Assembly (NCBI RefSeq): GCF_013369385.1
Contig: NZ_SZTO01000005.1
Location: 170,087-234,086, forward strand
Length of the DNA stretch: 64,000 bases
Source of the DNA: Vibrio sp. 05-20-BW147
GTDB taxonomy: Bacteria; Pseudomonadota; Gammaproteobacteria; Enterobacterales; Vibrionaceae
Direction of reading: 5' to 3'
Shown here: in pieces, positions 36,146 to 44,978 of the stretch
How the letters are laid out: each line of letters begins with the position of its first letter
Numbering within the stretch: position 1 is the stretch's first letter
The notes under the pieces: model-generated
Seen by the model: the letters and a program-made list of their open reading frames with translations, nothing else
What the model was told of the DNA's origin: nothing
Database searches by the model: none
Position numbers and translations under genes: made by a program

Positions 36146-38223
36146 GTGTAGCTCGCTCCTATCATGGCGTTGATTCCTGGGCCCGGAATGAATGTGGGCA
36201 AATCTGACGCCCCCAATCCACGAATGGCATAAGCGGTTTGATAGTCGGTGTTGGTCAAGTTATTGATCTCCAAAAACAGTGACAAGTCGTGGTTTGGCTC
36301 GTAACCCAGTTTGAAGCCCAGCAGGAAATAAGGGTCTTGGCGGTTGGCTTGGCTATTGGCGTGGTCGGTGTAGGTTTTGCTTGGCTGCCAAGTGAAATTG
36401 GGGGTGACGCGCCATTGCTGGGATGGGCGATAATCCCATTCTCCTTGAATCAAATGGACAGGAATGCCAGCAATTTGATTGCCCTGATAGAGCCCGTCTG
36501 CAAAATAGAAATGGCTCCAGTTGTAAATGAGCCGGCTTGCCAACGCATCGCCTTCAAATAGCAGCGAATCGCTGTGGTGGACCAACGCCGCTTCGATACC
36601 GTGATGAATGGTTTCGCCTTGGTAATTGATGGTTTTGCCATTCACCGCAAAATCGCCTACCACTGAGATCAGTTCATCTTGCACCCAAGAGTAATACCAA
36701 GCGAGATCCCACTGCAGGGTTTGCTGTTGCCAAGAACCGCCGATTTCTAGGGTGGTGGCGGTTTGTAATTGCAGATCATTGATATAAACGTGGTTGTTGA
36801 GGGGATCGGTTGGGTTGGCGGAAACGGTGGCCAATTGCCAAAAGTTGGGCGCTTCGGAGCTGCCACTGAGATTGGCAAATACGCGTTTATTGCTGTCCCA
36901 TTGATACACCACACCCAGCTTGGGGTTGAACACTTGATAGTCAAAGTCGCTGTCTAAAATGCCTTCACTCATCAAGTCGGTGATGGTGCGTTGATTGTGC
37001 ACCCACTGAACCGCAGCGATGGTCGAGAATCCGGACCACAGCTCGTAGCGCAGTTGCCCACCAATGGTGAGGTTTTGTGCTTGCAGATCTAGGCGAGCAA
37101 AAGGGCTGAGCAAATCGCCGCTGACAGGATGCACCGAGGCAAACTCTCGCGGCATTTCACCGTGGTTGAACTGAGCAAAGACGAGCAACTGACGATTGAG
37201 GTAATCATTGGACGACCAATCCCATCCACTGGATAGATCGATCCCGACATTTTTATGCTCGCTGTTGGCTTGGGTTAACGGGTTGCGAAATTGATCATCG
37301 AGATGTTCATAGTATAAGCCGAGCTGCGTTTCATGTTGTTCTCCTTGCCACACGGTTTGGTTGGCGAGGCGTTGCTGCTCTGTGGTCCGAAATGGCTTGC
37401 GGCGCGGAATGTTCAGCAGGGTGTCCATTGGCTGATTGCCTTGCCCCATCACTTGCTGAGGATCCGCAAGGGCGCGATCTTTCGGCAGCAGAAAAGGGAT
37501 CTCAAAATGGTTCTCTACCCAAGTAAAATAGGTGCGGTTGTGCCATGTTTCCCCTTGGTAACCCACATTGACGTTGACAGAATCACGTTTGGCCGCGCTG
37601 TTGGGACGATAGCCTTCACGTTGGCTGTGAGCAATGCTCAATAGGCTGTCCCACTGTTGGCTTTGATTGGCCAATGTGGCCCCTGCTTTGAACGCGCCGA
37701 AAGAGCCGCCTTCCAGTTGCAATTGATTCGGTTGGTTTTGGCCATTTTTGCTGTGGAAGTTGATCGCGCCACCGAGAGTGGTTGCGCCATAGCGTAAGGC
37801 ATTGGCGCCGCGATAAACGGAGATCAAACTGGCTTGTTCAGGGTCGATCAGGCCGATGACAAAGGATCCATCCGCTTGGTTGAGTGCCAATCCATCATAG
37901 AGCAACTGAATGCCACGGTTGACCGGATTGTCTTGTAAGCCAGAGCCACGGATATTAATGCGTGGCTGATCATTACCACCAAAAAACTCTTGAACGATGA
38001 TGCCTGCCTGCTGATTGAGCACCTTGGCTAAGGACGATTGACTGCCCGCGAGCGCGTTGGTGTCAATCAAATTGGTGCCACCTGGAATTTGGCTCAGTTG
38101 CTCTTGCAACACGACCTTGTCGATGGATTCATCACCGTGACCTTGAATGATGACCGTGTCATTCACCGCAAAGCAAAAGGGGCTCACTAAAGCGAGCCCA
38201 TAAATCATACCCGATTGTTTCAT
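36139..38223 (-). CDS. TonB-dependent outer-membrane receptor
   Basis: A 694-residue TonB-dependent receptor. Signal peptide ~1-19. The plug domain (~25-150) shows SQIPGGTNLID, QAGIIVQEFFGG, PRINIRGSGLQ, RGIQLLYDGLALNQADGS and YRGANALRYGATTLGGAINF. The beta-barrel ends in INAMIGASYTW with the terminal aromatic residue. The plug resembles a FecA-like group of unclear substrate. The TonB box may be DTVIIQG (~21-27). The ATG at 38223 overlaps the upstream gene's TGA (ATGA), and its own end overlaps the next gene by 7 bp, so the three are tightly coupled. It imports an unknown ligand, perhaps an iron complex given the Fur-box-like promoter. Confidence 0.9.
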   Translation of the reverse strand: MKQSGMIYGLALVSPFCFAVNDTVIIQGHGDESIDKVVLQEQLSQIPGGTNLIDTNALAGSQSSLAKVLNQQAGIIVQEFFGGNDQPRINIRGSGLQDNPVNRGIQLLYDGLALNQADGSFVIGLIDPEQASLISVYRGANALRYGATTLGGAINFHSKNGQNQPNQLQLEGGSFGAFKAGATLANQSQQWDSLLSIAHSQREGYRPNSAAKRDSVNVNVGYQGETWHNRTYFTWVENHFEIPFLLPKDRALADPQQVMGQGNQPMDTLLNIPRRKPFRTTEQQRLANQTVWQGEQHETQLGLYYEHLDDQFRNPLTQANSEHKNVGIDLSSGWDWSSNDYLNRQLLVFAQFNHGEMPREFASVHPVSGDLLSPFARLDLQAQNLTIGGQLRYELWSGFSTIAAVQWVHNQRTITDLMSEGILDSDFDYQVFNPKLGVVYQWDSNKRVFANLSGSSEAPNFWQLATVSANPTDPLNNHVYINDLQLQTATTLEIGGSWQQQTLQWDLAWYYSWVQDELISVVGDFAVNGKTINYQGETIHHGIEAALVHHSDSLLFEGDALASRLIYNWSHFYFADGLYQGNQIAGIPVHLIQGEWDYRPSQQWRVTPNFTWQPSKTYTDHANSQANRQDPYFLLGFKLGYEPNHDLSLFLEINNLTNTDYQTAYAIRGLGASDLPTFIPGPGINAMIGASYTW

Positions 38224-39665
38224 CGTGACTGTCGCTTCCAGCTTGTGAGTGGACGACGTAATGATGCCAAGCCCAATAGCCATAGTGACCACATGCCCAT
38301 GCTGCCACCTGAGCTGCTGCTTGCAGCGGTGTCTGGTTTGTCGCCTTCACTCTTCACTTGTGGTGCGGTGAAAATGAGGTTTGCCTGAAAAATCGGATTA
38401 AAGTCGGGATTTTGCAATTTCAGTGAAATCTGACCATTGTCCGGGCTCGCCCAGCTCAGTTTGACAAACTCTTGAGTCCATCCACCGATGTCAAAATCGG
38501 TTTTTCTCACCACTTGATAGATTTCTAACCCTGCGGGGAGTTGAGTCAATGTAAGGTTGAGCTCAACGTGATCCGATTCGAGCATTTTTTCTGGGGTGCC
38601 GATGTTAAAGGCTAACATGCCATAACCATAATCGAGGGTTTGTAGTTCGGCATTTTTACTCGGTGGCAACTCGCCAACTAAGGTGTGCATAGGTGGCAGC
38701 GAAGTATCAAGCTTGCCTACACGAGTGTGGGTGATCGGGATTGGTGTGGGATTGGATAAGTCAAGGCGTAAACCATTTTCCAATTTCACTCCACTGACTA
38801 ACATCGAGTTATTTGCCGCATCGCCCGCTTCATGGGCATCGGACAATCCGTCAAAATCAGAGTCTTTGGCTCGTAGGAACACGGGGATTTCCACAATGTC
38901 ATCTAAGTGGTCACCATCGGTGTCTCCAGAAATAGGATCTAAACCGAGTAATTTGGCCACCGTATCAGTGATACCGTCATTGTTGCTGTCGGTTTTAGGG
39001 TCGAAACGCATGCCTTTGGCGTTATATTCAACCTGAACAATCGCAGGGAAGACCCCTTCAATGCGCGTTCCCGGAACCTGATCAGGTTCGATACCCTCTT
39101 CAACATCGGCGGTGCTGATGGTCAAAGTGCCATTCTCTTGTTGTTGGATGCGCAGGTAAGATTGCGTAAGGCCAATAGGGTAGTTGGCGACGCCTTCAAC
39201 GGGAAACGGAGGCTGCACGTATTTCTTCTGTGCGTACTCTATTTTATATAAGCCAGTGACACTGTCGTACTCAAAGGGGAATGTAATTTCAGTGAGATCA
39301 TCAATCACAACGGTTTGATCCGCTCTGCGGTTTTCAATTTCTGCGGCATTGAAGGCTTGGAAAGGCACATACAGCATGCCCATGGCCAAGAGAGTGCTGC
39401 CGGAGATGGTGACCGTCTGTTGGTCGAAATCCCACACCCAGATGCCATCTGTAATGCTGTTGCCTAAAATTTTGTATTTATTGCCTTGATACTCGCCATC
39501 GAGCGAGCGTTCAGGCCATGGCATATTGTTGATGCCATTGTCTCGGTGGGCATTCATGGTCAGAGAATAATGGCCAGCATAGGTGCCAGAAAGAGCAGCG
39601 GAAAATGCCGAAGTCGAAATGACTAGGCTGGCTGCGAGAGTCGATGCAAGTGCGCACTTTTTCAT
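38220..39665 (-). CDS. Exported WxWDFD-domain protein with GlyGly-CTERM tail
   Basis: A 481-residue paralogue of the flanking secreted proteins. Signal peptide ~1-22 (STSAFSA/ALSG). The N-domain (~23-215) contains LSGTYAGHYSLTM, WVWDFDQQTVTISG and PGTRIEGVFPAIV. Asp-rich calcium-type repeats are at ~225-275 (DSNNDGITD, DTDGDHLDD, DSDFDGLSD). The C-terminus has SSSSGGSMGMWSLWLLGL then ASLRR: a clear GlyGly-CTERM sorting signal, whose members are cut by rhombosortase and passed to the type II secretion system. The ATG at 39665 follows AAAAGGAT; the in-frame start at 39701 lies before it without a signal-peptide fit. Ligand unknown. Confidence 0.8.
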   Translation of the reverse strand: MKKCALASTLAASLVISTSAFSAALSGTYAGHYSLTMNAHRDNGINNMPWPERSLDGEYQGNKYKILGNSITDGIWVWDFDQQTVTISGSTLLAMGMLYVPFQAFNAAEIENRRADQTVVIDDLTEITFPFEYDSVTGLYKIEYAQKKYVQPPFPVEGVANYPIGLTQSYLRIQQQENGTLTISTADVEEGIEPDQVPGTRIEGVFPAIVQVEYNAKGMRFDPKTDSNNDGITDTVAKLLGLDPISGDTDGDHLDDIVEIPVFLRAKDSDFDGLSDAHEAGDAANNSMLVSGVKLENGLRLDLSNPTPIPITHTRVGKLDTSLPPMHTLVGELPPSKNAELQTLDYGYGMLAFNIGTPEKMLESDHVELNLTLTQLPAGLEIYQVVRKTDFDIGGWTQEFVKLSWASPDNGQISLKLQNPDFNPIFQANLIFTAPQVKSEGDKPDTAASSSSGGSMGMWSLWLLGLASLRRPLTSWKRQSR

Positions 39666-39719
39666 GGGGTATCCTTTTAATATCGGTGGCCAAACGGCCA
39701 CCGAGCATCCGTGTGAGGT

Positions 39720-40211
39720 TTATTGGGCGGTGCCAGTCCAGTTCAGTTCGATATCCCAAGGGAACAAGCCGTAAATGGCTTCGCCAATCACGCCATCTTG
39801 GTCTGAATCCAAGGTTTTGATTTCAAGACCAAAACCGGTATCCGTGATTTCAAACGTGGTACTAGTGTTGGCTTTCGGGAAACCATAAAGCGGGTTATAC
39901 GCTTGGAAGACGTAGTCAATGGTGTACGTACCGTCCCCATTGTCAGCCAGCGTAATTGGCTGGTGCGCGTTATAGCCAATAGGAATCGAGGCAAAAGCAC
40001 TGCGAATAAAACCGGCATTGATGGTCACCGTTTTGGCGTCGAAGTCCCACTTCCAGTCGTAACGTTGGGCGCTTTTCGCCATCAATTGGTTGCTGGTGGT
40101 CCTCACTTCCAACTGGTAGTTACCGCTGTAGCTGCCGCTTAAGTGTGGCGTGCCCGCAGAAAATGCAGAAAGGGAGACAAAGGCAAGGGCCATTGTGGAT
40201 AGTTTGAGCAT
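39720..40211 (-). CDS. Short exported WxWDFD-domain protein
   Basis: A 163-residue exported protein that corresponds to the N-domain alone of its two downstream paralogues. The signal peptide ~1-19 ends SAFSA/GTPH. Shared motifs are LSGSYSGNYQLEV, YDWKWDFDAKTVTINAG, YGFPKANTSTTFEIT and SDQDGVIGEAIYGLFP. It ends directly after one Asp-rich loop (LDSDQDG) and has no CTERM tail, so it may be a soluble periplasmic or secreted partner. The ATG at 40211 follows TTGGAGAAAGACACC; an upstream ATG at 40265 is rejected for lack of signal-peptide continuity. It is followed 55 bp on by the second paralogue. Confidence 0.75.
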   Translation of the reverse strand: MLKLSTMALAFVSLSAFSAGTPHLSGSYSGNYQLEVRTTSNQLMAKSAQRYDWKWDFDAKTVTINAGFIRSAFASIPIGYNAHQPITLADNGDGTYTIDYVFQAYNPLYGFPKANTSTTFEITDTGFGLEIKTLDSDQDGVIGEAIYGLFPWDIELNWTGTAQ

Positions 40212-40283
40212 GGTGTCTTTCTCCAAAATTAAAATATGCTTTGGTTGAATCAATGGTGTGTGCATTGCTCTAGCGGCAATTGG

Positions 40284-40724
40284 CTACCAGTGGATGTAAT
40301 ACATGCCTTTGGCGAGGAAGATGATCGCCAGCATGTGAATGAATACGCTGAGATGGGTGTACTTAAAGCGTTTAGAGGTCATGTTGCCGCAGATCGAGTA
40401 CTTCATGGCGATCAAGAAATGAGTCAAAACACTCAGCGCCAGTAAGATCTTGATGGTCAACAGGGTCGAAAAGGACGATGCGAACAATGAAGGCAGCGGG
40501 CTAAGATGCTGATAGCCCATTAAGCCACCCGTAATGAAGAGTGTTGCCACCACAAAGGGCATGATTTTCCGGCCACGAAGATGGATGCCTTGCTCTACCA
40601 GCGACATGGTTTTAGCAGGGAGGTGCGGGCGAATCCCTTCGAGTATCAATACTTCAAACGCGACGATGCCGATAAAGATGGCCGCACATAAAAGGTGTAA
40701 ACCCACTAATACGCCGTAATGCAT
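40284..40724 (-). CDS. Small four-helix membrane protein, CopD-like
   Basis: A 146-residue integral membrane protein with about four helices (~4-26, ~53-72, ~82-104, ~120-141). The first carries GLHLLCAAIFIGIVAFEVLI, the pattern seen in CopD/YebZ-type and other haem- or copper-linked small membrane proteins. Conserved-looking histidines occur in helix 1 (HLL), HLRGRK, LTHF, THLSVFIH and YYIHW. Family assignment is tentative. It is first in a five-gene run on this strand (73 bp before the next start) and reads away from a Fur-box-like site. Confidence 0.6.
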   Translation of the reverse strand: MHYGVLVGLHLLCAAIFIGIVAFEVLILEGIRPHLPAKTMSLVEQGIHLRGRKIMPFVVATLFITGGLMGYQHLSPLPSLFASSFSTLLTIKILLALSVLTHFLIAMKYSICGNMTSKRFKYTHLSVFIHMLAIIFLAKGMYYIHW

Positions 40725-40766
40725 GTTGTTAGTCCCAATTCCAGTTAATCTTGTTATTGATGTGTG

Positions 40767-40781
40767 TGATAATACTTATCA
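40767..40781. promoter_or_regulatory. Near-perfect Fur box
   Basis: TGATAATACTTATCA matches the 7-1-7 Fur consensus TGATAAT-N-ATTATCA with one mismatch. It lies between the divergent membrane-protein operon (start 40724) and the Crp/Fnr gene (start 40812), so it could control both by iron. Confidence 0.65.
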
Positions 40782-40811
40782 ATTAGATTAACATTTGTAA
40801 TCGGTACTCAA

Positions 40812-41594
40812 ATGACATTTGTCAATTCGGCAAAAAAGATGGACGACTTTACTCGCCAATTGATTCAAGATTCCTTCATCTTTTCAGGTATTCCACTGGA
40901 AGCGAAAGTCTCCATTTGCAAAGGAATGCAAGTGGTGCATGTCAAGCAGGGTCGGCACCTGTTTGAAACGGGTGAAAATGCCCAACGGTTTTATTTGATT
41001 CAATCGGGTGAAATTTGCCTTTATCGCTTTTCTCCAGAGGGAGAAGAAAAAGTTTTTCAGTTACTCAGTAGTGGCGACAGCATCGCGGAAGCGGTGATGT
41101 TCATGCGGCCAAGCCATTATCCAGTCAGTGCCAAAGCCAAAGTGGATTCTGTGGTGCTCTCTTTCTCCAGAGAAGTGCTACTGGCGTTTTGTGAGAAAAA
41201 CTCTGAGTTTGCGTTTCACTTGCTGGGGGCGATGGCGACCAAGCTCAATCAAGCGGTCAATCGCGTTGATCAACTGACATTGAAAAATGCCAATCAACGT
41301 TTGGTTTCTTATCTGTTGGAGCTGTATCAGCAGCAAGGCAGTGATTGGTTGAAGTTACCTGTGGCACACAGTGTCTTGGCGGGGCAACTTAATATTGCGC
41401 CAGAAACTTTGTCTCGGTTGTTTAAGAAGCTAAAACAGCAAGAGGTGATCAGTGGTAAAGGTAACGTGGTGGTGCTTTTAGACATTGAAGCCATGTGCCA
41501 GTTGGTTAACTTGCCCAATCCCATGGAGGCGTCTTTGGCTTGTTCAAGCCAAGCTTGGGGCGGTTGCTGTAATCTTTCAGGTCAGTGGATTTAA
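40812..41594 (+). CDS. Crp/Fnr family transcriptional regulator
   Basis: A 260-residue Crp/Fnr regulator. The cyclic-nucleotide-binding-type beta-roll is ~25-140 (QGRHLFETGENAQRFYLIQSGEICLYR), the long dimer helix ~140-165, and the helix-turn-helix ~185-230 (VLAGQLNIAPETLSRLFKKLKQQE). The N-terminal Fnr cysteine cluster is absent, and cAMP-contact residues of Crp are not obvious. The C-terminus has a cysteine-rich tail (LACSSQAWGGCC), which is unusual. Related DNR-like regulators bind haem or NO. A second possible start is M10. Divergent from the receptor operon across the Fur box, so it may regulate that operon. Confidence 0.85.
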   Translation: MTFVNSAKKMDDFTRQLIQDSFIFSGIPLEAKVSICKGMQVVHVKQGRHLFETGENAQRFYLIQSGEICLYRFSPEGEEKVFQLLSSGDSIAEAVMFMRPSHYPVSAKAKVDSVVLSFSREVLLAFCEKNSEFAFHLLGAMATKLNQAVNRVDQLTLKNANQRLVSYLLELYQQQGSDWLKLPVAHSVLAGQLNIAPETLSRLFKKLKQQEVISGKGNVVVLLDIEAMCQLVNLPNPMEASLACSSQAWGGCCNLSGQWI

Positions 41595-41608
41595 CCCCCA
41601 AAAATGAA

Positions 41609-41633
41609 AACGCCCTGCATAAAGCAGGGCGTT
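41609..41633. terminator. Bidirectional terminator between Crp/Fnr and sstT genes
   Basis: A perfect 10-bp stem (AACGCCCTGC / GCAGGGCGTT) with a 5-nt loop between convergent genes; a T-rich tail follows on the minus strand. Confidence 0.85.
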
Positions 41634-41657
41634 GCAGTATTGAGCAGTGAGGCAAGA

Positions 41658-42878
41658 TTAACCTTTTGCTTTCTGCGCTTCTGACTCACAGACAGCGGCA
41701 GTAAATACCACGTCCGTTGAGCTGTTTAGCGCCGTTTCAGCAGAATCTTGAATCACACCGATGATGAAGCCAACCGCGACCACTTGCATCGCGATGTCGT
41801 TTGAAATACCAAACAGGCCACACGCAAGTGGGATCAGGAGCAAAGAACCGCCAGCAACACCTGATGCACCACAAGCAGAAACGGCAGCAACCACGCTCAG
41901 TAGAATCGCTGTCATCAAGTCTACTTCGATACCCATGGTATGAACGGCAGCCAGCGTCAGTGTGGTGATGGTGATGGCCGCACCCGCCATGTTGATGGTT
42001 GCACCCAGTGGGATAGAGACAGAGTACGTATCTTCGTCTAATTTTAGTTTTTCACACAACGCCATGTTTACCGGAATGTTGGCGGCACTTGAACGAGTGA
42101 AGAAGGCCGTTACACCACTTTCACGTAGGCATTGGAATACCAATGGATATGGGTTTTGCTTGGTTTTCACGTAAACCATGGCAGGGTTCACTATCAACGC
42201 AATGATCGCCATGGCGCTCAGCAACACCACCAATAGGTGCGCATAGCCAGCTAAGGCATCGAAACCCGTCGTCGCGAATGTAGAAGCCACTAAGCCAAAG
42301 ATACCAAATGGCGCAAGACGAATGATGAAGCGCACGATGTGAGAAACACTGTGGCTCAGGTCTTCAAATACCGCTTTGGTGGTGTCTGATGCGTGGTGAA
42401 GTGCCAAACCAAGGCCGACACCCCATGCCAAAATACCAATGTAGTTTGCGCTCATAAGTGCATTAACTGGGTTATCAACCAACTTGAACAGCAAGGTTTT
42501 GATCACTTCCAGAATGCCTTGAGGAGGGTTTGCCCCTTCTGCGCCAGTGACTAGAGTTAATGTCGTCGGGAACATGAAGCTCAAAACAACGGCTGTTAGA
42601 GCGGCAAAGAAAGTCCCGGCTAAGTACATTACAATGATAGGGCGCATATGGGTGTGTTGGTTTTTCTTTTGATTAGCAATCGAAGCGGCGACCAAAATGA
42701 ACACAAGAATAGGGGCGATCGCTTTCAGTGCGCCGACAAACAAGCTGCCTAGCATACCGACACTTTCCGCTGAGCTTGGTGAAACCAACGCGAGCGAGAT
42801 ACCGAGGATGATACCGACTAAGATTTGGAGCACCAGATTGCCTTGGGCAAATCGGGCGATAAGACTGTTATGTTGCAT
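41658..42878 (-). CDS. sstT: Sodium/serine-threonine symporter
   Basis: A 406-residue dicarboxylate/amino acid:cation symporter family protein, matching SstT along its length. It brings in L-serine and L-threonine with Na+. It shows eight membrane helices with two re-entrant loops. The family's serine-rich motif is [11 protein letters not shown] (~262-272), followed by the helix 7 region [13 protein letters not shown] (~289-301) and the helix 8 part [16 protein letters not shown] (~374-389). Its presence with kbl-tdh in the same region fits threonine use, though they are far apart. Confidence 0.95.
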   Translation of the reverse strand: MQHNSLIARFAQGNLVLQILVGIILGISLALVSPSSAESVGMLGSLFVGALKAIAPILVFILVAASIANQKKNQHTHMRPIIVMYLAGTFFAALTAVVLSFMFPTTLTLVTGAEGANPPQGILEVIKTLLFKLVDNPVNALMSANYIGILAWGVGLGLALHHASDTTKAVFEDLSHSVSHIVRFIIRLAPFGIFGLVASTFATTGFDALAGYAHLLVVLLSAMAIIALIVNPAMVYVKTKQNPYPLVFQCLRESGVTAFFTRSSAANIPVNMALCEKLKLDEDTYSVSIPLGATINMAGAAITITTLTLAAVHTMGIEVDLMTAILLSVVAAVSACGASGVAGGSLLLIPLACGLFGISNDIAMQVVAVGFIIGVIQDSAETALNSSTDVVFTAAVCESEAQKAKG

Positions 42879-43160
42879 ACATCATTCCTGCATTTATCAG
42901 AATTATGGTTATTTGAATAATCGTTTTATAGAACTAATAAAAATTCAGCCATTTTTATGCTGAATGGAACCTATAGTAGCTTGGTAATATTTTGTGTCTA
43001 GTTTTAGTTTGTTTTTGGGGTTATTGTTTGTTCAATGTTGTGATGCATGGTTAAAAGTGTTGAATAATGGTGAATTTGACATGGTGATTGGTAAGGAGAA
43101 AGCATAACCAAAGTGAATGAATGCCCACTTTGGTTATGAAAAAGTTACGCTCTGTTGAGG

Positions 43161-44222
43161 TTAATAGGTGGTTTTGAGTTTTTGCTTGTCACTTTGCACG
43201 TGACGGTACATTTTGCCAATTTGTTTCATTCTGTTCCTTTGCTCTGCAAACGTTGAAGCGTTGTAGGCTTGTTCTCGTTGCAGCTTAAAGTAGTTTTGTA
43301 AACGTCTGGCTTCCAAGGTGCCATTGTTAATCGCTTGTTGAACGGCGCATCCTGGCTCTTGCTGATGCTGACAATCTTTAAAGCGACAGTGTTGCGCGAG
43401 CGTTTCGATCTCAGCAAAAGTCTCGCTGACGCCTTCACTACAATCGGCAAGTTGCAGTTCACGCATTCCCGGTGTATCGATGATCAATGCACCATCAGGG
43501 ATCATATGAACAGAGCGTGCCGTGGTGGTGTGGCGGCCTTTGCTGTCATCTTCACGAATTCCACCCGTTTGTTGGGTCTCCTCCCCTAGTAAGGTATTGG
43601 TGAGTGTCGATTTACCCACACCAGATGAACCAATAAATGCCACCGTTCTACCTTTGACACACCAAGGTTGTAATGCCGCGACGCTGGCAGGATCGAGCGC
43701 ATTTACCGCCTCTACCCATAATGTTGCACTGAGCTGCTGAACCTGCGTAATGTTTTGCTCAGCCTGTGGAGATAAATCGGCTTTGGTGAGCACCACCACA
43801 GGCTCGATGTGCGCTTCTTTTGCAATGCTCAGATAGCGCTCAATACGGCTGAGGTTAAAGTCATCATTGAGCGAGCAGACGATAAACAGTGTATCGACAT
43901 TGGTGGCGATCAACTGCTCCGCAATTTTGCTGCCAGCCGCTTTGCGACTCAGTTCGCTTTGGCGTTCAAGTAGACGTTTAAACTGTTGCTGCTCATCGAG
44001 CAAAACCCAATCGCCAACCGTCATTTTCGGTTGAGCATGGTGAATGGCAAGGTGAAAGCGCCCTTGTTCACTGCAAAGCTGATAACCACTGCGATGATGA
44101 GCAACGATACGGCAGATCTGCGTATTTTCGTAATCTTCAAGCGTCAGTTGTTGTTGAAAAAATGGTTTCCAGCCTAGTTGAGTCAAAGTGTAAGGCTGAG
44201 AAGACGTCATTGTGTTGTTCAT
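43161..44222 (-). CDS. rsgA: Ribosome small-subunit-dependent GTPase RsgA (possible second copy)
   Basis: A 353-residue circularly permuted GTPase that tests 30S maturation. An N-terminal OB-fold (~35-100) precedes the permuted G motifs: G4 VVLTKAD (~142-148), G1 GSSGVGKST (~198-206) and G3 DTPGMREL (~245-252). The zinc knuckle follows with cysteines in [15 protein letters not shown] (~274-288). The N-terminus has an extra ~30 residues with a [10 protein letters not shown] stretch found in the YloQ/EngC-like second-copy type of gamma-proteobacteria. If the main chromosome carries the canonical rsgA, this is a paralogue, but that cannot be seen here. Monocistronic. Confidence 0.88.
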   Translation of the reverse strand: MNNTMTSSQPYTLTQLGWKPFFQQQLTLEDYENTQICRIVAHHRSGYQLCSEQGRFHLAIHHAQPKMTVGDWVLLDEQQQFKRLLERQSELSRKAAGSKIAEQLIATNVDTLFIVCSLNDDFNLSRIERYLSIAKEAHIEPVVVLTKADLSPQAEQNITQVQQLSATLWVEAVNALDPASVAALQPWCVKGRTVAFIGSSGVGKSTLTNTLLGEETQQTGGIREDDSKGRHTTTARSVHMIPDGALIIDTPGMRELQLADCSEGVSETFAEIETLAQHCRFKDCQHQQEPGCAVQQAINNGTLEARRLQNYFKLQREQAYNASTFAEQRNRMKQIGKMYRHVQSDKQKLKTTY

Positions 44223-44471
44223 TGCGAATTTTCCCGGTGCGCAAAAGCACCCACTAAGTAATAGCTTCAGGGTTTCATTCGTAAATCAAATAGAATCACC
44301 CCGGTTTGACCGGGCAAATTGAGAAGGGAAGGGAGAAGTCGCGTAATGCGATAATAGAATTGAAAACGGACTTTCCGTTAACCCAACCATGCCCTTTGAG
44401 TTTGGTTTGTTACAATCATCAGAATTCCTCCAGTCAGTCATAGAAACCGCATGAGTATACGTTGCATAAAG

Positions 44472-44501
44472 AAAAGGAGCAAACTGAGTTGCTCCTTTTT
44501 T
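44472..44501. terminator. Terminator downstream of the copper operon
   Basis: An 11-bp perfect stem (AAAAGGAGCAA / TTGCTCCTTTT) with a 6-nt loop; T-runs on both strands. It ends the minus-strand PCuAC transcript and could also end a short plus-strand RNA. Confidence 0.8.
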
Positions 44502-44527
44502 GCATTTTGCTGTCAGCTGCCAAGGAC

Positions 44528-44977
44528 TTAGTGGCCTGAGTGCTGCATGCCTTTCATTACTTTTTTTACCGGCGCTTGGAAGGTCATCTTTTCACCGTTG
44601 GCGAAAGTCACCGTGACATCGATCTGCTCACCTTCATTCAGTGGTGCTTTGAGAGCAAACAGCATGATGTGAAGGCTGCCCGGTTTGAGCACAGTCTTGC
44701 CTTTCGCTGGGATCTCAATCGAATCAACTTGACGCATCTTCATCACATCGCCTTCTTTGATGACGTCATGCAGTTCCACTTTGCCTGCTGCTGGTGTTTC
44801 TGCGGCAACAATCGTGCGCACGTTGTCACTGCGGTTCATCAGTTCAACAAAGACCGCACTGTTCACGGCACCTGGGGCCATCGCTCGGGCATAAGGGTGG
44901 TGAGCCATGAGATCCATTTGCGCGCTAACCAACGGGCTGACAAATAGTGCGGCAAGCGCGAGAGCTTTAAGTTTCAT
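44528..44977 (-). CDS. Periplasmic copper chaperone PCuAC
   Basis: A 149-residue periplasmic copper(I) chaperone of the PCu(A)C family. Signal peptide ~1-19 (VSA/QMD). The copper-binding signature H-x10-M-x21-H-x-M appears as HDVIKEGDVMKM with HIM near residues 74-106, and a Met/His tail MKGMQHSGH. It delivers Cu(I) to the CuA centre of cytochrome c oxidase, usually with SCO. It lies 1 bp after the SCO gene in the same operon. Confidence 0.93.
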   Translation of the reverse strand: MKLKALALAALFVSPLVSAQMDLMAHHPYARAMAPGAVNSAVFVELMNRSDNVRTIVAAETPAAGKVELHDVIKEGDVMKMRQVDSIEIPAKGKTVLKPGSLHIMLFALKAPLNEGEQIDVTVTFANGEKMTFQAPVKKVMKGMQHSGH

Positions 44978-44978
44978 C

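Noticed and set aside
44410..44501. Short plus-strand sRNA ending at the 44472-44501 hairpin
   Set aside because: A TACAAT hexamer lies upstream, but no good -35 or conserved RNA motif is seen; the hairpin is explained as the copper operon terminator.
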